A stretch of DNA of 64,000 bases from an uncultured Pelagibacteraceae bacterium (GCA_902625715.1 CACOCP010000005.1:17889-81888), one strand, 5' to 3'; positions 8,852 to 20,626 are shown, counted from the stretch's first letter. Numbers and translations: made by a program. The notes: generated from the sequence alone by a model not told the origin.

Positions 8852-10103
8852 TTTAAAACAAATAAGAGAAAATTTAGAATATTTTAAAAAATCTCTCAGT
8901 CATAGAAATTCTGAAGTTGATTATGATCAAATTTTAGATCTTGATAAAAAAAATCGACAGTTAATTCAAGAAAAAGAAAAATTTGAAATGGAGAAAAAAA
9001 ATATCTCTAAATCAAAAGATGAATCGTTATTTGAAAAATCTAAAGAAATATCCAAGCAAATTGAAAATTTATCAAAAAAACAAAAAATTATTAAAAATGA
9101 ACTTGATAATTTACTAAGTTCAATACCTAATTTACCATTGGATGAAGTTCCTGTTGGTAAAGATGAAAATGATAATATTGAAGTTACTAAATCGGGTGAA
9201 ATCAAAGATTTCAAATTTAAACCTTTAAGTCATTATGAAATAGGTGAAAAACTAAATATGCTAGATTTTGATTTAGCTACAAAAACTACTGGTTCTAGAT
9301 TTGTATTTGTTAAAGATAAGTTAGCTGCTCTTGAAAGAGCAATTTCTAATTTTATGATCGATACACATATTCAAAAAAATGGATATACAGAGATATCACC
9401 TCCTTTGATGGCAACCGATGAAACTATGTTTGGAACAGGACAATTACCAAAATTTGAAAATGACCAATTTGAAATTAAATTTGATGATAAAAATGATAGA
9501 AAATTTTTGATACCAACAGCCGAAGTAATATTAACAAATATGGTTAAAAACCAAATTATTGATAAAAAAAAACTTCCTATGAGGTTAGTTGCATCAACAC
9601 CTTGTTTTAGAAAAGAAGCTGGCAGTTATGGAAAAGATACAAAAGGAATGATTAGACAACATCAATTTTATAAAGTTGAACTTGTAAGTATTGTCGAAAA
9701 CAATCAATGCATGCAGGAACTTGAGAGAATGACGGAATGTGCAACTAAAATATTAGATGATCTAAAATTACCTTATAGAAAAATTATTTTATGCACTGGT
9801 GACATGGGTTTTGGAGCAGAGAAAACATATGATTTAGAAGTTTGGCTTCCTTCAGAAAACAAATACAGAGAAATTTCAAGCTGTTCTTCATGTGGATCTT
9901 TCCAAGCCAGACGAATGAAAGCTAGATATAAAAATAATGATAATAATATCGAATTTGTAGGTACTCTTAATGGTAGTGGTTTAGCAGTAGGTAGAACCCT
10001 TATAGCCATTCTTGAAAACTATCAATTAGAAGACGGCTCAATTATAATTCCAGAAGTCTTGAAACCCTATATGGGAAATATTGATAAGATTTCGAACAAT
10101 TAG
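8844..10103 (+). CDS. serS: Seryl-tRNA synthetase
   Basis: The start [14 protein letters not shown] is chosen because bacterial SerRS begins with this pattern (hNLKxIRxN); an upstream in-frame Met lies within tatC. The protein has 419 residues. An N-terminal antiparallel coiled coil (about 30-100) contacts the long variable arm of tRNA-Ser. The class II core follows, with motif 2 in [22 protein letters not shown] and motif 3 in [17 protein letters not shown]. The start overlaps the tatC stop by eight bases. A tRNA-Ser(UGA) gene lies at 26.8 kb. Confidence 0.96.
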   Translation: MHNLKQIRENLEYFKKSLSHRNSEVDYDQILDLDKKNRQLIQEKEKFEMEKKNISKSKDESLFEKSKEISKQIENLSKKQKIIKNELDNLLSSIPNLPLDEVPVGKDENDNIEVTKSGEIKDFKFKPLSHYEIGEKLNMLDFDLATKTTGSRFVFVKDKLAALERAISNFMIDTHIQKNGYTEISPPLMATDETMFGTGQLPKFENDQFEIKFDDKNDRKFLIPTAEVILTNMVKNQIIDKKKLPMRLVASTPCFRKEAGSYGKDTKGMIRQHQFYKVELVSIVENNQCMQELERMTECATKILDDLKLPYRKIILCTGDMGFGAEKTYDLEVWLPSENKYREISSCSSCGSFQARRMKARYKNNDNNIEFVGTLNGSGLAVGRTLIAILENYQLEDGSIIIPEVLKPYMGNIDKISNN

Positions 10104-10106
10104 GAG

Positions 10107-10133
10107 TTGTCATTAAAAATTAGATAGTATAAA
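10107..10133 (+). promoter_or_regulatory. Candidate sigma70-type promoter for yajC-secD-secF
   Basis: TTGTCA (10107-10112) and TATAAA (10128-10133) are spaced by 15 bases in the 54-base gap after serS. An AGAGGA ribosome binding sequence then precedes the yajC ATG. The spacer is shorter than ideal and the region is AT-rich. Confidence 0.35.
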
Positions 10134-10157
10134 TAATCTTAAACTTTAGAGGATCAT

Positions 10158-10442
10158 ATGGACAGTGGAATTGGACAATTTATACCGTTAATTTTAATAT
10201 TTGTTATTTTTTATTTCTTTTTAATAAGACCACAGCAAAAGAAAGTTAAAGAACATAAGGCAATGGTTGAAAATTTAAAAAGAGGGGACAAAGTTGTAAC
10301 TTCAGGTGGAATTGTTGGCACTGTTGAAAGAATAATTGATAATGACAAAGTTGAAGTACAAATCGCCGAAAATATTAATGTTGAGGTAGTTAGAGCTACT
10401 GGAATTCAAGGTTTAATAAATACTGCAGAGCCAAAAAAATAA
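10158..10442 (+). CDS. yajC: Preprotein translocase accessory subunit YajC
   Basis: The 94-residue protein has one N-terminal membrane helix (about 7-24) ending in FFLIRPQQKKVKEHKAMV, the best conserved YajC segment, then a small beta domain with GDKVVTSGGIVGTVERI. YajC associates with SecD and SecF in the inner membrane. It is followed after 11 bases by secD. Confidence 0.95.
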   Translation: MDSGIGQFIPLILIFVIFYFFLIRPQQKKVKEHKAMVENLKRGDKVVTSGGIVGTVERIIDNDKVEVQIAENINVEVVRATGIQGLINTAEPKK

Positions 10443-10453
10443 CATTAATTTAA

Positions 10454-12007
10454 ATGTTATACTTTTCAAAATTAAGAATATTTAGTGTAATTATATTTAC
10501 CTTAATTTTATCTTATTTTTCCATCTCAAACTTTTTTAAGATAGATGATAATTTTTTTTCAAAAAATATAAAACTTGGATTAGATTTACAAGGTGGCTCA
10601 TACTTACTACTCGAAATTGATAATAAACCTGTAATTACTCAAAAACTCCAAAACAAAGTTATGGAGTTGAAAAATTTTTTTAAGGATAAAAATATTATTA
10701 CAAGAAATTATACTGTAGATGATAATTCAATTATTTTTGATACTACCCCAGACAAATCAGATGAATTAAACAATATTTTAGATGACGATGAAAGTGAAAT
10801 TAATCCGTACTATCAACAGTACAAGTCACATGAATTTGACTTCGTAAAAGATCAAGACTCTTTCAAATTAACTCTCTCTAAATATGGACTTGTTCTATTA
10901 AAGAATGCTTCTTTAGATCAAGCAATTGAAATTGTAAGAAGAAGAGTTGATGAGGTTGGAACCAATGAACCAAACATTCTAAAAAGAGGGAATGATAGAA
11001 TTTTAGTAGAATTGCCAGGTTTAGGTGATCCTGGAAGAATAAAATCTTTATTAGGAAAAACTGCTAATTTGACCTTTCAATTTATTACTCAAAATACCGA
11101 GGAGTCTTTTGGAACTGAAAAATTAGAATTTGAAGATGGCTCTGAGAATGCAATTGTAAGTAAGAGAATTATTTTAAGTGGTGACAACTTGGTAGATGCA
11201 AAACCATCTATGAATTCACAAACTAATGAAACAGTTGTATCTTTTACTTTGGATAGAGTAGGTGCAAAAAAATTTGGAAAAGCTACTAGTACAGGAGTTG
11301 GAAAAAGACTGGCAATTATACTTGATGGTAAAATTATTAGCGCTCCATCAGTAAGAGAACCTATAATTGGTGGATCAGGTCAAATATCAGGAAATTTTAC
11401 ATTTCAATCAGCAACAGATTTAGCTTTATTATTAAGATCTGGAGCTTTACCCGCACCTCTTAACATTATTGAGGAGAGAACAGTAGGACCTGACCTTGGA
11501 CAAGACTCAATTGATGCTGGGATAATGTCATTAATAATTGGTTTTATATTAGTCGTACTATTTATGATTTATAAATATAGAGTTTTTGGTGTCATTGCGA
11601 ATTTAGCATTAATTTCAAATTTGTTTTTACTAGTTGGTGTATTGACGTTATTCGAAGCTACTCTAACATTGCCTGGTATAGCAGGAATAATCTTAACGGT
11701 TGGAATGGCAGTTGATGCAAATGTTTTAATTTTTGAGAGAATAAAAGAAGAAATTAAATCTGAGCGAAATCCAATTATTGCTTTCGATTCTGGTTATACA
11801 AAATCAAGAACTACAATTTTAGATGCAAATATTACTACATTAATAGCAGCTGTAATATTATTTTTTATGGGATCTGGTCCAATCAAAGGATTTTCAATAA
11901 CATTAGGTGTTGGAATTCTAACTACGCTATTCTCTGTATACTTCATAGCAAGACTATTTACTGCATTTTATGTGATTAAAAATAAGGAAAAGGAGAGTTT
12001 AATTTAA
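10454..12007 (+). CDS. secD: Protein translocase subunit SecD
   Basis: A 517-residue RND-family membrane protein. It has one N-terminal helix, a large periplasmic region starting with LGLDLQGGSYLLLEID and containing VRRRVDEVGTNEPN, and five C-terminal helices from about 355 including ANVLIFERIKEE. SecDF uses the proton motive force to pull proteins through SecYEG. Length is typical of alphaproteobacteria. The stop overlaps the secF ATG by one base. Confidence 0.96.
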   Translation: MLYFSKLRIFSVIIFTLILSYFSISNFFKIDDNFFSKNIKLGLDLQGGSYLLLEIDNKPVITQKLQNKVMELKNFFKDKNIITRNYTVDDNSIIFDTTPDKSDELNNILDDDESEINPYYQQYKSHEFDFVKDQDSFKLTLSKYGLVLLKNASLDQAIEIVRRRVDEVGTNEPNILKRGNDRILVELPGLGDPGRIKSLLGKTANLTFQFITQNTEESFGTEKLEFEDGSENAIVSKRIILSGDNLVDAKPSMNSQTNETVVSFTLDRVGAKKFGKATSTGVGKRLAIILDGKIISAPSVREPIIGGSGQISGNFTFQSATDLALLLRSGALPAPLNIIEERTVGPDLGQDSIDAGIMSLIIGFILVVLFMIYKYRVFGVIANLALISNLFLLVGVLTLFEATLTLPGIAGIILTVGMAVDANVLIFERIKEEIKSERNPIIAFDSGYTKSRTTILDANITTLIAAVILFFMGSGPIKGFSITLGVGILTTLFSVYFIARLFTAFYVIKNKEKESLI

Positions 12008-12900
12008 TGAGAGAAATATCCTTTAATAAGTTTTACAAATCATTCAATATTCTCTCAATTATTCTTATTATTACATCGCTAATTCTATTGGCATTTAAAG
12101 GTTTAAATTATGGTGTTGATTTTAAAGGAGGTACATTAATTGAATTAAGAACTGATTTAAATTCTGCAAATATTAAAAAAATTAGAGACAGTTTTAATCA
12201 ATTAAATCTTGGAGATGTGTCAGTCAAAAACTTTGGTAATGACACTGACTTTATTATCAAATTTGAAAAACAAAATTCAAATGATCCAAAATTTATAGAT
12301 AATATTAAAACTAAACTTTCAGGCTCAATTGGAACGGTAGACTTTAGAAGAGTTGAAAATGTTGGTCCAAAGGTAAGCGCTGAACTTTTGCAATCAGGCA
12401 TTATAGCTATTGTTTTATCTTTAGCAGCTATGCTTTTATATATTTGGATAAGATTTGAGTGGCAATTTAGTTTAGGAGCAATTGTTGCACTTTTTCATGA
12501 TGTAATAATTACACTTGGAGTTTTCTCCCTTTTTTCATTAGAAATAAATTTATCAATTGTAGCAGCTGTGCTTACCATAGTTGGATACTCAATGAACGAT
12601 ACAGTTGTAATATTTGACAGGGTTAGAGAAAATTTAAGAAAATTTTCTGATATTAAAATTTTTGAATTAACAAATATTTCAATTAATCAAACACTATCTA
12701 GAACAATTATTACATCTGCTACTACTCTTTTAGCACTTTTATCAATTTTTATTTTTGGAGGTGAAATTCTTAAAGGATTTTCATTGGCGATGATCTTGGG
12801 TGTTATATTTGGAACTTATTCTTCAATTTATATTGCAAATCCAATTTTAGTAATACTCAAAGTATCTCAACGAACTATAGTAAAAGAAGATAAAGATTAA
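12007..12900 (+). CDS. secF: Protein translocase subunit SecF
   Basis: This 297-residue partner of SecD has an N-terminal helix, a periplasmic domain with GVDFKGGTLIELR and the C-terminal helices with GYSMNDTVVIFDRVREN, the classic SecF signature. It ends in a four-base overlap with the converging PuuD-like gene. Confidence 0.96.
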   Translation: MREISFNKFYKSFNILSIILIITSLILLAFKGLNYGVDFKGGTLIELRTDLNSANIKKIRDSFNQLNLGDVSVKNFGNDTDFIIKFEKQNSNDPKFIDNIKTKLSGSIGTVDFRRVENVGPKVSAELLQSGIIAIVLSLAAMLLYIWIRFEWQFSLGAIVALFHDVIITLGVFSLFSLEINLSIVAAVLTIVGYSMNDTVVIFDRVRENLRKFSDIKIFELTNISINQTLSRTIITSATTLLALLSIFIFGGEILKGFSLAMILGVIFGTYSSIYIANPILVILKVSQRTIVKEDKD

Positions 12901-13499
12901 TATAAATTTTGAGCAGCTACCATTGAAAGAAGCATCGGCAATGAAAGAAGAGTGTTTGCTCTAGAAAATAACATTGCGGTTTTTGCAGATTTTGCTTTCA
13001 GCTCAGTTTCACATTCAACTATACCCAAAGCTCTTTTCTGATTAGGCCAAATAACAAACCAAACATTAAATGCCATTATCAATCCTAACCACATACCAAT
13101 ACCTATTGCAGTATTTTTACCACCACCAGAACCAATACCTAAAGTCATAGCTTGATGAACGTATCCATTTATATATGCTAAAATAAACCCTGTTATAATA
13201 GTTAATAAGGCAGCCCACCTAAACCAAAACAATGCTGTAGGAGCAATTACCTTTCCAATTGCTGGCTTTTGTTCATCTGGTATTTTAGACATGCTAGGAA
13301 TTTGAACAAAATTAAAATACCATAGTAATCCAATCCACATGATTGCAACAATGACATGAATATATCTAAATAGCCAACTCCAAAAGTATAAATCAAAATC
13401 AAACCCACCATTACTAAAATATAAACCAAGAAATAAAACTACTGATATAGCAAGCGATAAATGAATAGTTTTTGATAGTGATTGTAGTATTCCGCTCAT
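12897..13499 (-). CDS. Membrane protein like the N-terminal domain of urate hydroxylase PuuD
   Basis: A 200-residue integral membrane protein with about six hydrophobic segments. RYIHVIVAIMWIGLLWYFNF and the later FRWAALLTIITG resemble the N-terminal membrane domain found in bacterial urate hydroxylase PuuD (Urate_ox_N), whose full form carries a C-terminal cytochrome c domain. That domain (CxxCH) is absent here. Several histidines in the helices could bind heme or metal. No purine-degradation gene is nearby, so a urate role is only a family-level guess; a CopD-like heme/redox membrane protein is an alternative. Confidence 0.6.
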   Translation of the reverse strand: MSGILQSLSKTIHLSLAISVVLFLGLYFSNGGFDFDLYFWSWLFRYIHVIVAIMWIGLLWYFNFVQIPSMSKIPDEQKPAIGKVIAPTALFWFRWAALLTIITGFILAYINGYVHQAMTLGIGSGGGKNTAIGIGMWLGLIMAFNVWFVIWPNQKRALGIVECETELKAKSAKTAMLFSRANTLLSLPMLLSMVAAQNLY

Positions 13500-13560
13500 T
13501 TAAAGATCTTATACCATATTTTGAGAAAATTGCTCCATTTTTTAGTATATTTTTTTAATC

Positions 13561-13574
13561 TCTGATATATCAGA
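13561..13574. promoter_or_regulatory. 14-bp perfect palindrome upstream of sodB, possible operator
   Basis: TCTGATATATCAGA reads identically on both strands. It lies 57 bases before the sodB start in the 131-base divergent gap between the PuuD-like gene and sodB. Iron-responsive regulators (Fur, Irr, RirA) often control sodB, but this sequence is not a canonical box for any of them. Confidence 0.35.
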
Positions 13575-13630
13575 TAATTTAAACCATTTACAAATTAGAA
13601 AAAAATATATTAATTCGAAAATTAAAAATT

Positions 13631-14224
13631 ATGACTTTTCATTTACCAAAACTTAATTATTCAAATAATGCTTTATCACCTATAATGTCTGAGGAAACGC
13701 TAGACCTTCATCATGGTAAACATCATCAAACTTATATTACAAATTTAAATAATTTTATTCAAAATACAGATTTGTTCAACAACTCCCTTGAGGAAATAAT
13801 AACAAAAAGTCATAAAGATAAATCTATGGCCGGTATTTATAATAATGCAAGTCAACATTGGAATCACAATTTATTTTGGCAATGTATGAAGCCAAATGGT
13901 GGTGGTAATATGCCTTCAAAACTAGAAAAAAGAATAATTTCAGATTTTGGAAGTGTAGATGAATTTAAAAACAAATTTAAACAAGCTGGTATTACTCAAT
14001 TTGGATCAGGGTGGTGCTGGTTATCAATAAGTAATGGCAAATTAGTTGTAACTAAAACTGCCAATGCTGACAATCCACTTGTAGAAAATATGAAACCTAT
14101 ACTTGGATGTGATGTATGGGAACATTCATATTATATAGATTATAGAAATCGAAGACCTGAGTATTTAGATAAATTTGTTGATAATCTCATAAATTGGGAA
14201 TTCGTTGACTCACTCTTAGATTAA
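13631..14224 (+). CDS. sodB: Superoxide dismutase, iron type
   Basis: The 197-residue protein converts superoxide to peroxide and oxygen. Metal ligands appear in the usual order: a His in DLHHGKHHQTYI, another in NNASQHWNHNLFW, and Asp plus His in DVWEHSYYIDY. The second-shell Gln within NNASQHWNH and FGSGWCWL favour the Fe form over Mn. There is no signal peptide, so it is cytoplasmic. It converges with a small membrane gene, overlapping by four bases. Confidence 0.95.
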   Translation: MTFHLPKLNYSNNALSPIMSEETLDLHHGKHHQTYITNLNNFIQNTDLFNNSLEEIITKSHKDKSMAGIYNNASQHWNHNLFWQCMKPNGGGNMPSKLEKRIISDFGSVDEFKNKFKQAGITQFGSGWCWLSISNGKLVVTKTANADNPLVENMKPILGCDVWEHSYYIDYRNRRPEYLDKFVDNLINWEFVDSLLD

Positions 14225-14637
14225 ATTCTTTTATTTCGTTCAAATATAAATGATCTAATACATCCATAAAGAAAAATAAAACCACTTAATGACATCATAA
14301 TTTTTGAAATATCAGCCCAAAAATTTACAAATAAATTTTGATTTATTAATTGTCGTATAAAATCACATCCACCTAAAAAAACAATTAATCCAAATATTAC
14401 AACTAAATGCATAAAGAGCTTTTTCCTTTGTTGTATTTTCTTCGCTAGTATCGAGAAAATAAATATTGGAATTCCCAATATAGAGGGAATAAATGATGTA
14501 ATTGAATTACTATTTGATATGAGACTTATTATTAAACCCCATATGATTAAAAAAATTCCATATACTACTGATAAATTTTCAATGCTTGTACCAAAAATTT
14601 TAAACTTGTTTTCCTCTTGTGTAATATTATTTTCCAT
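14221..14637 (-). CDS. Hypothetical four-helix membrane protein
   Basis: The 138-residue product has four clear hydrophobic stretches (about 23-42, 46-63, 74-91 and 107-127), a charged N terminus and a basic C terminus. I recognise no family. It lies between convergent sodB and uvrA, three bases upstream of the uvrA stop on the same strand, so it may be transcribed behind uvrA. Confidence 0.65.
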   Translation of the reverse strand: MENNITQEENKFKIFGTSIENLSVVYGIFLIIWGLIISLISNSNSITSFIPSILGIPIFIFSILAKKIQQRKKLFMHLVVIFGLIVFLGGCDFIRQLINQNLFVNFWADISKIMMSLSGFIFLYGCIRSFIFERNKRI

Positions 14638-14640
14638 ATT

Positions 14641-17517
14641 TTAAGCAGTTTTTTTATATTTTGTATCCAGTAGTGGTTTAAGAAATTTACCAGTATGACT
14701 TCCGCTAATCTTAATAATTTCCTCAGGTTTGCCTTCTGCTATAATGTTTCCACCTTTTACTCCACCCTCTGGACCCATATCTATAACATAATCCGCAGTT
14801 TTTATTACATCCAAATTATGCTCTATAACAACAACACTATTACCAGTGGCAACAAAAGTGTGAAGTATCTCTAATAATTTCTTAATATCATGTTGATGTA
14901 AACCTGTTGTAGGCTCATCCAAAATATACATCGTTCTTCCGGTAGATCTTTTTGATAGTTCTTTTGCTAATTTAATTCTTTGTGCTTCACCACCCGATAG
15001 AGTAGTTGCTTGTTGTCCAATTTTTATATAACCAAGTCCAACTTTTTTAAGTGTTAGAAGTTTTGTTTTAATATTTGATATATTCTCAAAATACTCACAA
15101 CCTTCATCAACTGTCATATTCAATACATCAGCTATACTCTTATCTTTAAATTTAATTTCTAAAGTTTCTCTATTATATCTTGTTCCCTTACAATCATCAC
15201 AAGTAATATATACGTCAGGTAAAAAATGCATCTCATATGTGATTACTCCATCGCCCTCACAAGCCTCACACCTTCCACCTTTAACGTTAAAAGAAAAACG
15301 GCCTGGTTTGTAGCCACGACTTTTGGACTCAGGTAAATTTGTGAACCAGTCTCTTATTGGCCCAAATGCACCAGTATATGTTGCGGGATTTGACCTTGGT
15401 GTTCGTCCAATTGGAGATTGATCAATATCGATAACTTTATCAATTAACTCAATACCTTTAAAACCTCTAAAAGGTTGAGGAATTTTTCTAGACTTATTAT
15501 TATTTAGTGTAAGGTTTAAAGCGTTGTAAAGGGTTTGAAGAACCAAAGTTGACTTGCCACTTCCTGACACTCCTGTAACGCAGGTAAAACTACCTAATGG
15601 AATTTTAAGATTAACATTATTTAAGTTATTACCACTTGCACCATTGATTTCTAAAAATCTTCCATTTTTTGCAAGTCTTCTATTTTTTGGAATTGGTATG
15701 AAGCTTTTGTTTGATAAATATCTTCCAGTAATACTATCATTATTTTTTAAAATTTCTTCATAACAACCTTGTGCAACTACCTGACCGCCTTTATTCCCGG
15801 CTTCTGGTCCAAGATCAATTATATGATCTGCGTTTTCCATTGTTTCAGTGTCGTGTTCAACAACAATAACAGTGTTACCAAGATCTCTTAATCTTTTTAA
15901 AGCATCAATTAATTTAACATTGTCTTTTTGGTGCAATCCAATTGATGGTTCATCCAAAACATATAAAACTCCTGTAAGTCCTGAACCAATTTGAGATGCT
16001 AGCCTAATTCTTTGAGCCTCACCACCTGATAAAGTTCCAGACTCCCTTGAAAGTGTTAAATAATCCAGACCAACATTTAATAAAAAATCTAACCTTTCAT
16101 TGATTTCTTTTAATATGTGCTGTGCGATTTTTAATTGTCTTTTATCTAGATTGTTATTTAAAGATCTAAACCATTCTTTTGCATCATAAATTGATTTTTC
16201 TGTTACTTCGCTAATGTTAAGTTCGTTAATTTTGACACATAAAGCCTCATCTTTTAACCGCTGACCGTTACATCTTTCACATTTTGTATCAGATTGATAT
16301 TGTGCAATTTCTTCTCTTTTCCAATCACTATCAGTCTCTAAATACCTTCTCTCTAAATTATTAACAACACCTTCAAAAGTTTTCTTGTGAGAATATTTTT
16401 CATAACCATCATCATAAGTAAATTTTATCTCCTCATCATCAGATCCAAAAAGAATTACATCTTTTATTTTTTTTGAAAGTTTTGACCATTTTTCATCAAG
16501 TGAAAATCCATAATGTTTTGCTAAAGATGCTAAAGTTTGTGCGTAATACATAGATGAAGATTTTGACCAAGGTTCAATTGCTCCATCTGCAATACTCTTT
16601 TTTTCATTAGGAACCACTAATTTTGGATCTACATTAAGTTTTACACCAATACCTTCACACTCTTCACAAGCACCGTAGGGACTATTAAATGAAAAAAGTC
16701 TAGGCTCAATTTCCTCAATGGTAAATCCACTTTCTGGACAAGCGAATTTTGTAGAAAAAATTAGTTTTTCTACTTTTCGGTATTTTTTTGGTAATGTTTC
16801 GTTTTCATATTCAACAAACAGTAAACCATTAGCTAAATTAACTGCAGTTTCTACACTTTCAGCTAATCTATTTCCAAGTGATGAATTAATAACAATTCTA
16901 TCTACTAATATTGATATATCATGTTTAACTTTTTTATTTAATTCTGGCACGTTATCAATTTCATAAAGCTGGTCGTCTATTTTAATTTTTCTAAAACCTC
17001 TTTTTTTATAGTTTAAAATATCTTTTTTATACTCACCCTTACGACCTCTAACTACCGGCGCATATAAGAAGATTGTAGATTTTTTTGGCAGTTCTTTAAT
17101 TTTATCAACAATTTGGCTTATAGTTTGAGATGTAATTGGTTTACCAGTAAATGGTGAATAGGGTACACCAGCTCTTGCATAAAGCACTCTCATATAATCA
17201 TAAATCTCAGTTACAGTTGCAACGGTTGATCGTGGATTTTTTGATGTATTTTTTTGTTCAATTGAAATGGCTGGACTTAATCCTTCTATTAAGTCAACAT
17301 TCGGTTTTTTCATTTTATCTAAAAACTGTCTTGCATATGCAGATAAACTTTCTACATATCTTCTTTGACCTTCAGCATATATAGTATCGAATGCTAGGGA
17401 TGATTTTCCAGAACCAGACAAACCAGTAATAACAATAAATTTATCTTTTGGAATCTCTAGTGAGATGTTCTTTAAATTGTGCTCTTTTGCACCCTTAATA
17501 ACTATCTTTTTAAGCAT
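14641..17517 (-). CDS. uvrA: Excinuclease ABC subunit A
   Basis: At 958 residues this is full-length UvrA, the damage sensor of nucleotide excision repair. It contains two ABC ATPase modules, each with Walker A ([12 protein letters not shown] near the start; [12 protein letters not shown] in the second) and an LSGGEAQRI signature. The second zinc module is intact (CEACEGDG ... CDDCKGTR). The first reads CPES ... CEEC, so one of its four cysteines is Ser, as I recall for other alphaproteobacterial UvrA proteins. It is divergent from ssb. Confidence 0.97.
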   Translation of the reverse strand: MLKKIVIKGAKEHNLKNISLEIPKDKFIVITGLSGSGKSSLAFDTIYAEGQRRYVESLSAYARQFLDKMKKPNVDLIEGLSPAISIEQKNTSKNPRSTVATVTEIYDYMRVLYARAGVPYSPFTGKPITSQTISQIVDKIKELPKKSTIFLYAPVVRGRKGEYKKDILNYKKRGFRKIKIDDQLYEIDNVPELNKKVKHDISILVDRIVINSSLGNRLAESVETAVNLANGLLFVEYENETLPKKYRKVEKLIFSTKFACPESGFTIEEIEPRLFSFNSPYGACEECEGIGVKLNVDPKLVVPNEKKSIADGAIEPWSKSSSMYYAQTLASLAKHYGFSLDEKWSKLSKKIKDVILFGSDDEEIKFTYDDGYEKYSHKKTFEGVVNNLERRYLETDSDWKREEIAQYQSDTKCERCNGQRLKDEALCVKINELNISEVTEKSIYDAKEWFRSLNNNLDKRQLKIAQHILKEINERLDFLLNVGLDYLTLSRESGTLSGGEAQRIRLASQIGSGLTGVLYVLDEPSIGLHQKDNVKLIDALKRLRDLGNTVIVVEHDTETMENADHIIDLGPEAGNKGGQVVAQGCYEEILKNNDSITGRYLSNKSFIPIPKNRRLAKNGRFLEINGASGNNLNNVNLKIPLGSFTCVTGVSGSGKSTLVLQTLYNALNLTLNNNKSRKIPQPFRGFKGIELIDKVIDIDQSPIGRTPRSNPATYTGAFGPIRDWFTNLPESKSRGYKPGRFSFNVKGGRCEACEGDGVITYEMHFLPDVYITCDDCKGTRYNRETLEIKFKDKSIADVLNMTVDEGCEYFENISNIKTKLLTLKKVGLGYIKIGQQATTLSGGEAQRIKLAKELSKRSTGRTMYILDEPTTGLHQHDIKKLLEILHTFVATGNSVVVIEHNLDVIKTADYVIDMGPEGGVKGGNIIAEGKPEEIIKISGSHTGKFLKPLLDTKYKKTA

Positions 17518-17597
17518 AATTTTAGTTGCTTTAGATTAATAAAATTAATATTCAACTTAATAAGTGATATAAATAAACATATCAGATATAAAATATT

Positions 17598-18044
17598 ATG
17601 GCAGGTAGTTTAAATAAAGTACTTTTAATCGGTCGATTAGGCGCAGATCCAGAAGTGAAACAAATGGTAAATGGCAAAAGTGTTGCAAGATTAAGCTTAG
17701 CAACTAGTCAATCCTGGAAAGACAAAAATACAGGAGAAAAAAAAGAGAAAACAGAATGGCATAGAGTGGTTGTATTTAACGAGGGACTAGTTAATGTCGT
17801 TCAGCAGTATCTTAAAAAAGGCGCACAAGTATACGTTGAAGGACAACTTTCAACACGAAAATGGAAAGATGAACAGTCTGGCCAAGACAAGTATTCGACA
17901 GAAATTTTAATACAAGGTTATAACTCTTCCTTGACAATGTTAGGTGGTGGAAATCAAAATTCAATTCCTTCTCAAGATAATAAACAAAATTTTGACGACA
18001 ATAGCATTGCTCAAAATGATATGGACGATGATATTCCATTCTAG
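17598..18044 (+). CDS. ssb: Single-stranded DNA-binding protein
   Basis: The 148-residue protein has an OB fold starting with [18 protein letters not shown] and including TEWHRVVVF and [16 protein letters not shown], then a Gln/Asn-rich linker and the acidic tail DMDDDIPF that recruits replication and repair partners. It precedes gyrA by five bases and is divergent from uvrA, an arrangement common in alphaproteobacteria. Confidence 0.97.
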   Translation: MAGSLNKVLLIGRLGADPEVKQMVNGKSVARLSLATSQSWKDKNTGEKKEKTEWHRVVVFNEGLVNVVQQYLKKGAQVYVEGQLSTRKWKDEQSGQDKYSTEILIQGYNSSLTMLGGGNQNSIPSQDNKQNFDDNSIAQNDMDDDIPF

Positions 18045-18049
18045 TTTTT

Positions 18050-20626
18050 ATGCAAAAAAACGAGGCTCCTAAAGATTTAAATATCAAACCAATTTCAATG
18101 TATGATGAAATGAGTTCGTCATACTTGTCTTACGCAATGAGCGTTATAATAAGTAGAGCTCTACCTGATGTAAGAGATGGTTTAAAACCAGTACATAGAA
18201 GAATCTTGTATGCAATGCATAAGGGAGGTTTTGATTGGTCAAAACAATTTAGAAAATCTGCAAGAATAGTAGGAGATGTAATTGGTAAATATCATCCACA
18301 TGGCGATCAAGCTGTATATGATGCTCTAGTTAGAATGGTTCAAGATTTTTCAATGAGCCTTCCATTAATTGATGGCCAAGGGAACTTTGGTTCTATTGAT
18401 GGTGATCCACCAGCCGCTATGAGATATACAGAAACAAGATTAGCAAAAATAGCTCAATTTTTATTAGACGATATTGAAAAGGATACAGTTTCATTCAAAA
18501 GTAATTACGATGAAACTGAACAAGAACCAGATGTCCTTCCTGCACAGTATCCAAATTTATTAGTTAATGGAGCAGGAGGAATTGCCGTTGGTATGGCAAC
18601 AAGTATACCTCCTCATAATTTAGGTGAGGTTGTAGATGCTACTTTGGCTTTAATCAAAAATAAGGACATAAAATTAAGTGAATTGATGAAACATGTTCCT
18701 GGTCCAGATTTTCCAACTGGTGGTATTATAATTGGCAAAGATATTATTAAACAAGGTTATAAATCTGGCCGAGGTTCTTTTAAAATCAGAGGCGATATTA
18801 AGATTGAGCAAGCTAAAGGGGGTAGAGAAAGATTAGTAATAACTTCCATTCCTTATCAAGTAAACAAATCTGTTTTAAATGAGAGAATAGCTGAATTAGT
18901 AAGAGAAAAAAAAATTGAAGGAATTAGAGATATAAGAGATGAGTCTAATAGAGAAGGAATTAGAGTTGCAATTGATTTAAGATCAAGTGTTGAACCTGAA
19001 ACAATTAAAAGACAATTGTATAAATATACATCCATTGAAAGTTCATTTGGTTTCAATACTTTAGCTATTGTAGATAACAAACCAAAGACTTGTAATTTAA
19101 AAGATTTTTTAGAAAATTTTTTAAAATTTAGAGAAGATGTAGTAATAAAAAAAACTAAATACGATCTTAAAAAAGCAGAAGATCGTGTTCATATTTTAAT
19201 TGGATTATCTGTCAGTGTTGAAAATATAGATAAAGTAATAAAAATTATAAGACAATCCAAAAATCCTGAAGAGGCTAAGAATTCTCTATTAAAAACAAAG
19301 TGGAAGATAAACAAGTCAGCAAAATTGATTAAATTAGTTGATAATAAAAATTATAAAGGAACTTATAGTTTATCTAATGAGCAAGTTGTATCTATTCTTG
19401 AGTTAAGATTACAGAAACTTACTGCTTTAGGAATAAACGAAATTGAAGTAGAAATAAAAAAATTAGCTGAATTAATAACTCAATATAAAAAAATTATTAA
19501 TTCTAAAGCAGAGTTACTAAAAGTCATAAGTGCTGACTTACAACACATCAAAGATAAATTTTCTGAACCAAGAAGAACACAAATAATTGATGCTGTATTA
19601 AATTATGATATTGAGGAAACTATTCAAAAAGAGGCTGTTATCATAACAATTACGTTACAAGGATATATTAAACGCGGTGCATTAAGTAATGTAAAACAGC
19701 AAAAAAGAGGTGGAAAAGGAAAAACAGGTATTAAAACTAGAGATGAAGACTCAGTTGTACAAACCTTATCAGTCAATACACATACCTCTGTTCTATTTTT
19801 TTCCACAGAGGGATTGGCATACAAAATTAAAGCTTGGAAGATACCCGAAGGATCTGCATCATCAAAAGGTAAATCTTTATTCAATATTCTACCACTTAAA
19901 AATCACCAATCTATTAGCTCAATTATGCCTTTTCCTGATGAAAATGTTGATACAAAAGGAATGCATATTATTTTTGCTACAGCGAAGGGAAAAATTAGAA
20001 AAAATAATTTAGAGGATTTTAGTTCTATTAATCAATCAGGTAAAATTGCTATGAAATTAGATAGTGATGACAAAATTATTGGTGTAAAAATTTGTAAAGA
20101 TGATCAAGATATTATTTTAAGTACAAAGTTTGGAAAATGCATTAGATTTGAGTCTAAAAAATTAAGAGTATTTAAAGGTAGATCATCTAAAGGCATTAAA
20201 GGTATAAATTTATCTGACAAAGATGCAATCGTATCATTATCTATAATTGATCACGATCAAAAAATTCCAAAAAAATCTTCAAAAGAAGGATCATCAGAGG
20301 TAAAGGCTAAAGAAAAATTTATACTTTCAATTACAGAGAATGGTTATGGAAAAAGAACTTCTCATTATGATTTTCGAGTGACTAATAGAGGTGGAAAAGG
20401 TATAATTGGCATTGTCAACTCATCAAGAAATGGAAATGTGTCATCATCTTTCCCAGTTTTTGAGGGTGATCAGATATTAATATCAACTGACAAAGGTAGA
20501 GTTATCAGAACTACTGTTAAAGAGATAAGAGTAGCAGGAAGGAACACTCAAGGAGTTAGAATTATTAAACTTTCTGGTGATGAAAAAGTAGTTTCGGCTA
20601 TTAAATTAGATGATAATTTAATTTAA
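18050..20626 (+). CDS. gyrA: DNA gyrase subunit A
   Basis: The 858-residue protein has the catalytic Tyr in [13 protein letters not shown] (near residue 125). GyrA rather than ParC is supported by the GyrA-box QKRGGKG, in a C-terminal beta-pinwheel domain that wraps DNA. With GyrB it introduces negative supercoils. There is no obvious Shine-Dalgarno sequence directly before the ATG, five bases after ssb. The stop overlaps the coaD start by one base. Confidence 0.96.
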   Translation: MQKNEAPKDLNIKPISMYDEMSSSYLSYAMSVIISRALPDVRDGLKPVHRRILYAMHKGGFDWSKQFRKSARIVGDVIGKYHPHGDQAVYDALVRMVQDFSMSLPLIDGQGNFGSIDGDPPAAMRYTETRLAKIAQFLLDDIEKDTVSFKSNYDETEQEPDVLPAQYPNLLVNGAGGIAVGMATSIPPHNLGEVVDATLALIKNKDIKLSELMKHVPGPDFPTGGIIIGKDIIKQGYKSGRGSFKIRGDIKIEQAKGGRERLVITSIPYQVNKSVLNERIAELVREKKIEGIRDIRDESNREGIRVAIDLRSSVEPETIKRQLYKYTSIESSFGFNTLAIVDNKPKTCNLKDFLENFLKFREDVVIKKTKYDLKKAEDRVHILIGLSVSVENIDKVIKIIRQSKNPEEAKNSLLKTKWKINKSAKLIKLVDNKNYKGTYSLSNEQVVSILELRLQKLTALGINEIEVEIKKLAELITQYKKIINSKAELLKVISADLQHIKDKFSEPRRTQIIDAVLNYDIEETIQKEAVIITITLQGYIKRGALSNVKQQKRGGKGKTGIKTRDEDSVVQTLSVNTHTSVLFFSTEGLAYKIKAWKIPEGSASSKGKSLFNILPLKNHQSISSIMPFPDENVDTKGMHIIFATAKGKIRKNNLEDFSSINQSGKIAMKLDSDDKIIGVKICKDDQDIILSTKFGKCIRFESKKLRVFKGRSSKGIKGINLSDKDAIVSLSIIDHDQKIPKKSSKEGSSEVKAKEKFILSITENGYGKRTSHYDFRVTNRGGKGIIGIVNSSRNGNVSSSFPVFEGDQILISTDKGRVIRTTVKEIRVAGRNTQGVRIIKLSGDEKVVSAIKLDDNLI

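Noticed and set aside
17518..17597. Alphaproteobacterial LexA box between uvrA and ssb
   Set aside because: No GTTC-N7-GTTC or its complement is present; only an imperfect ATATC-A-GATAT repeat is seen near the ssb start.
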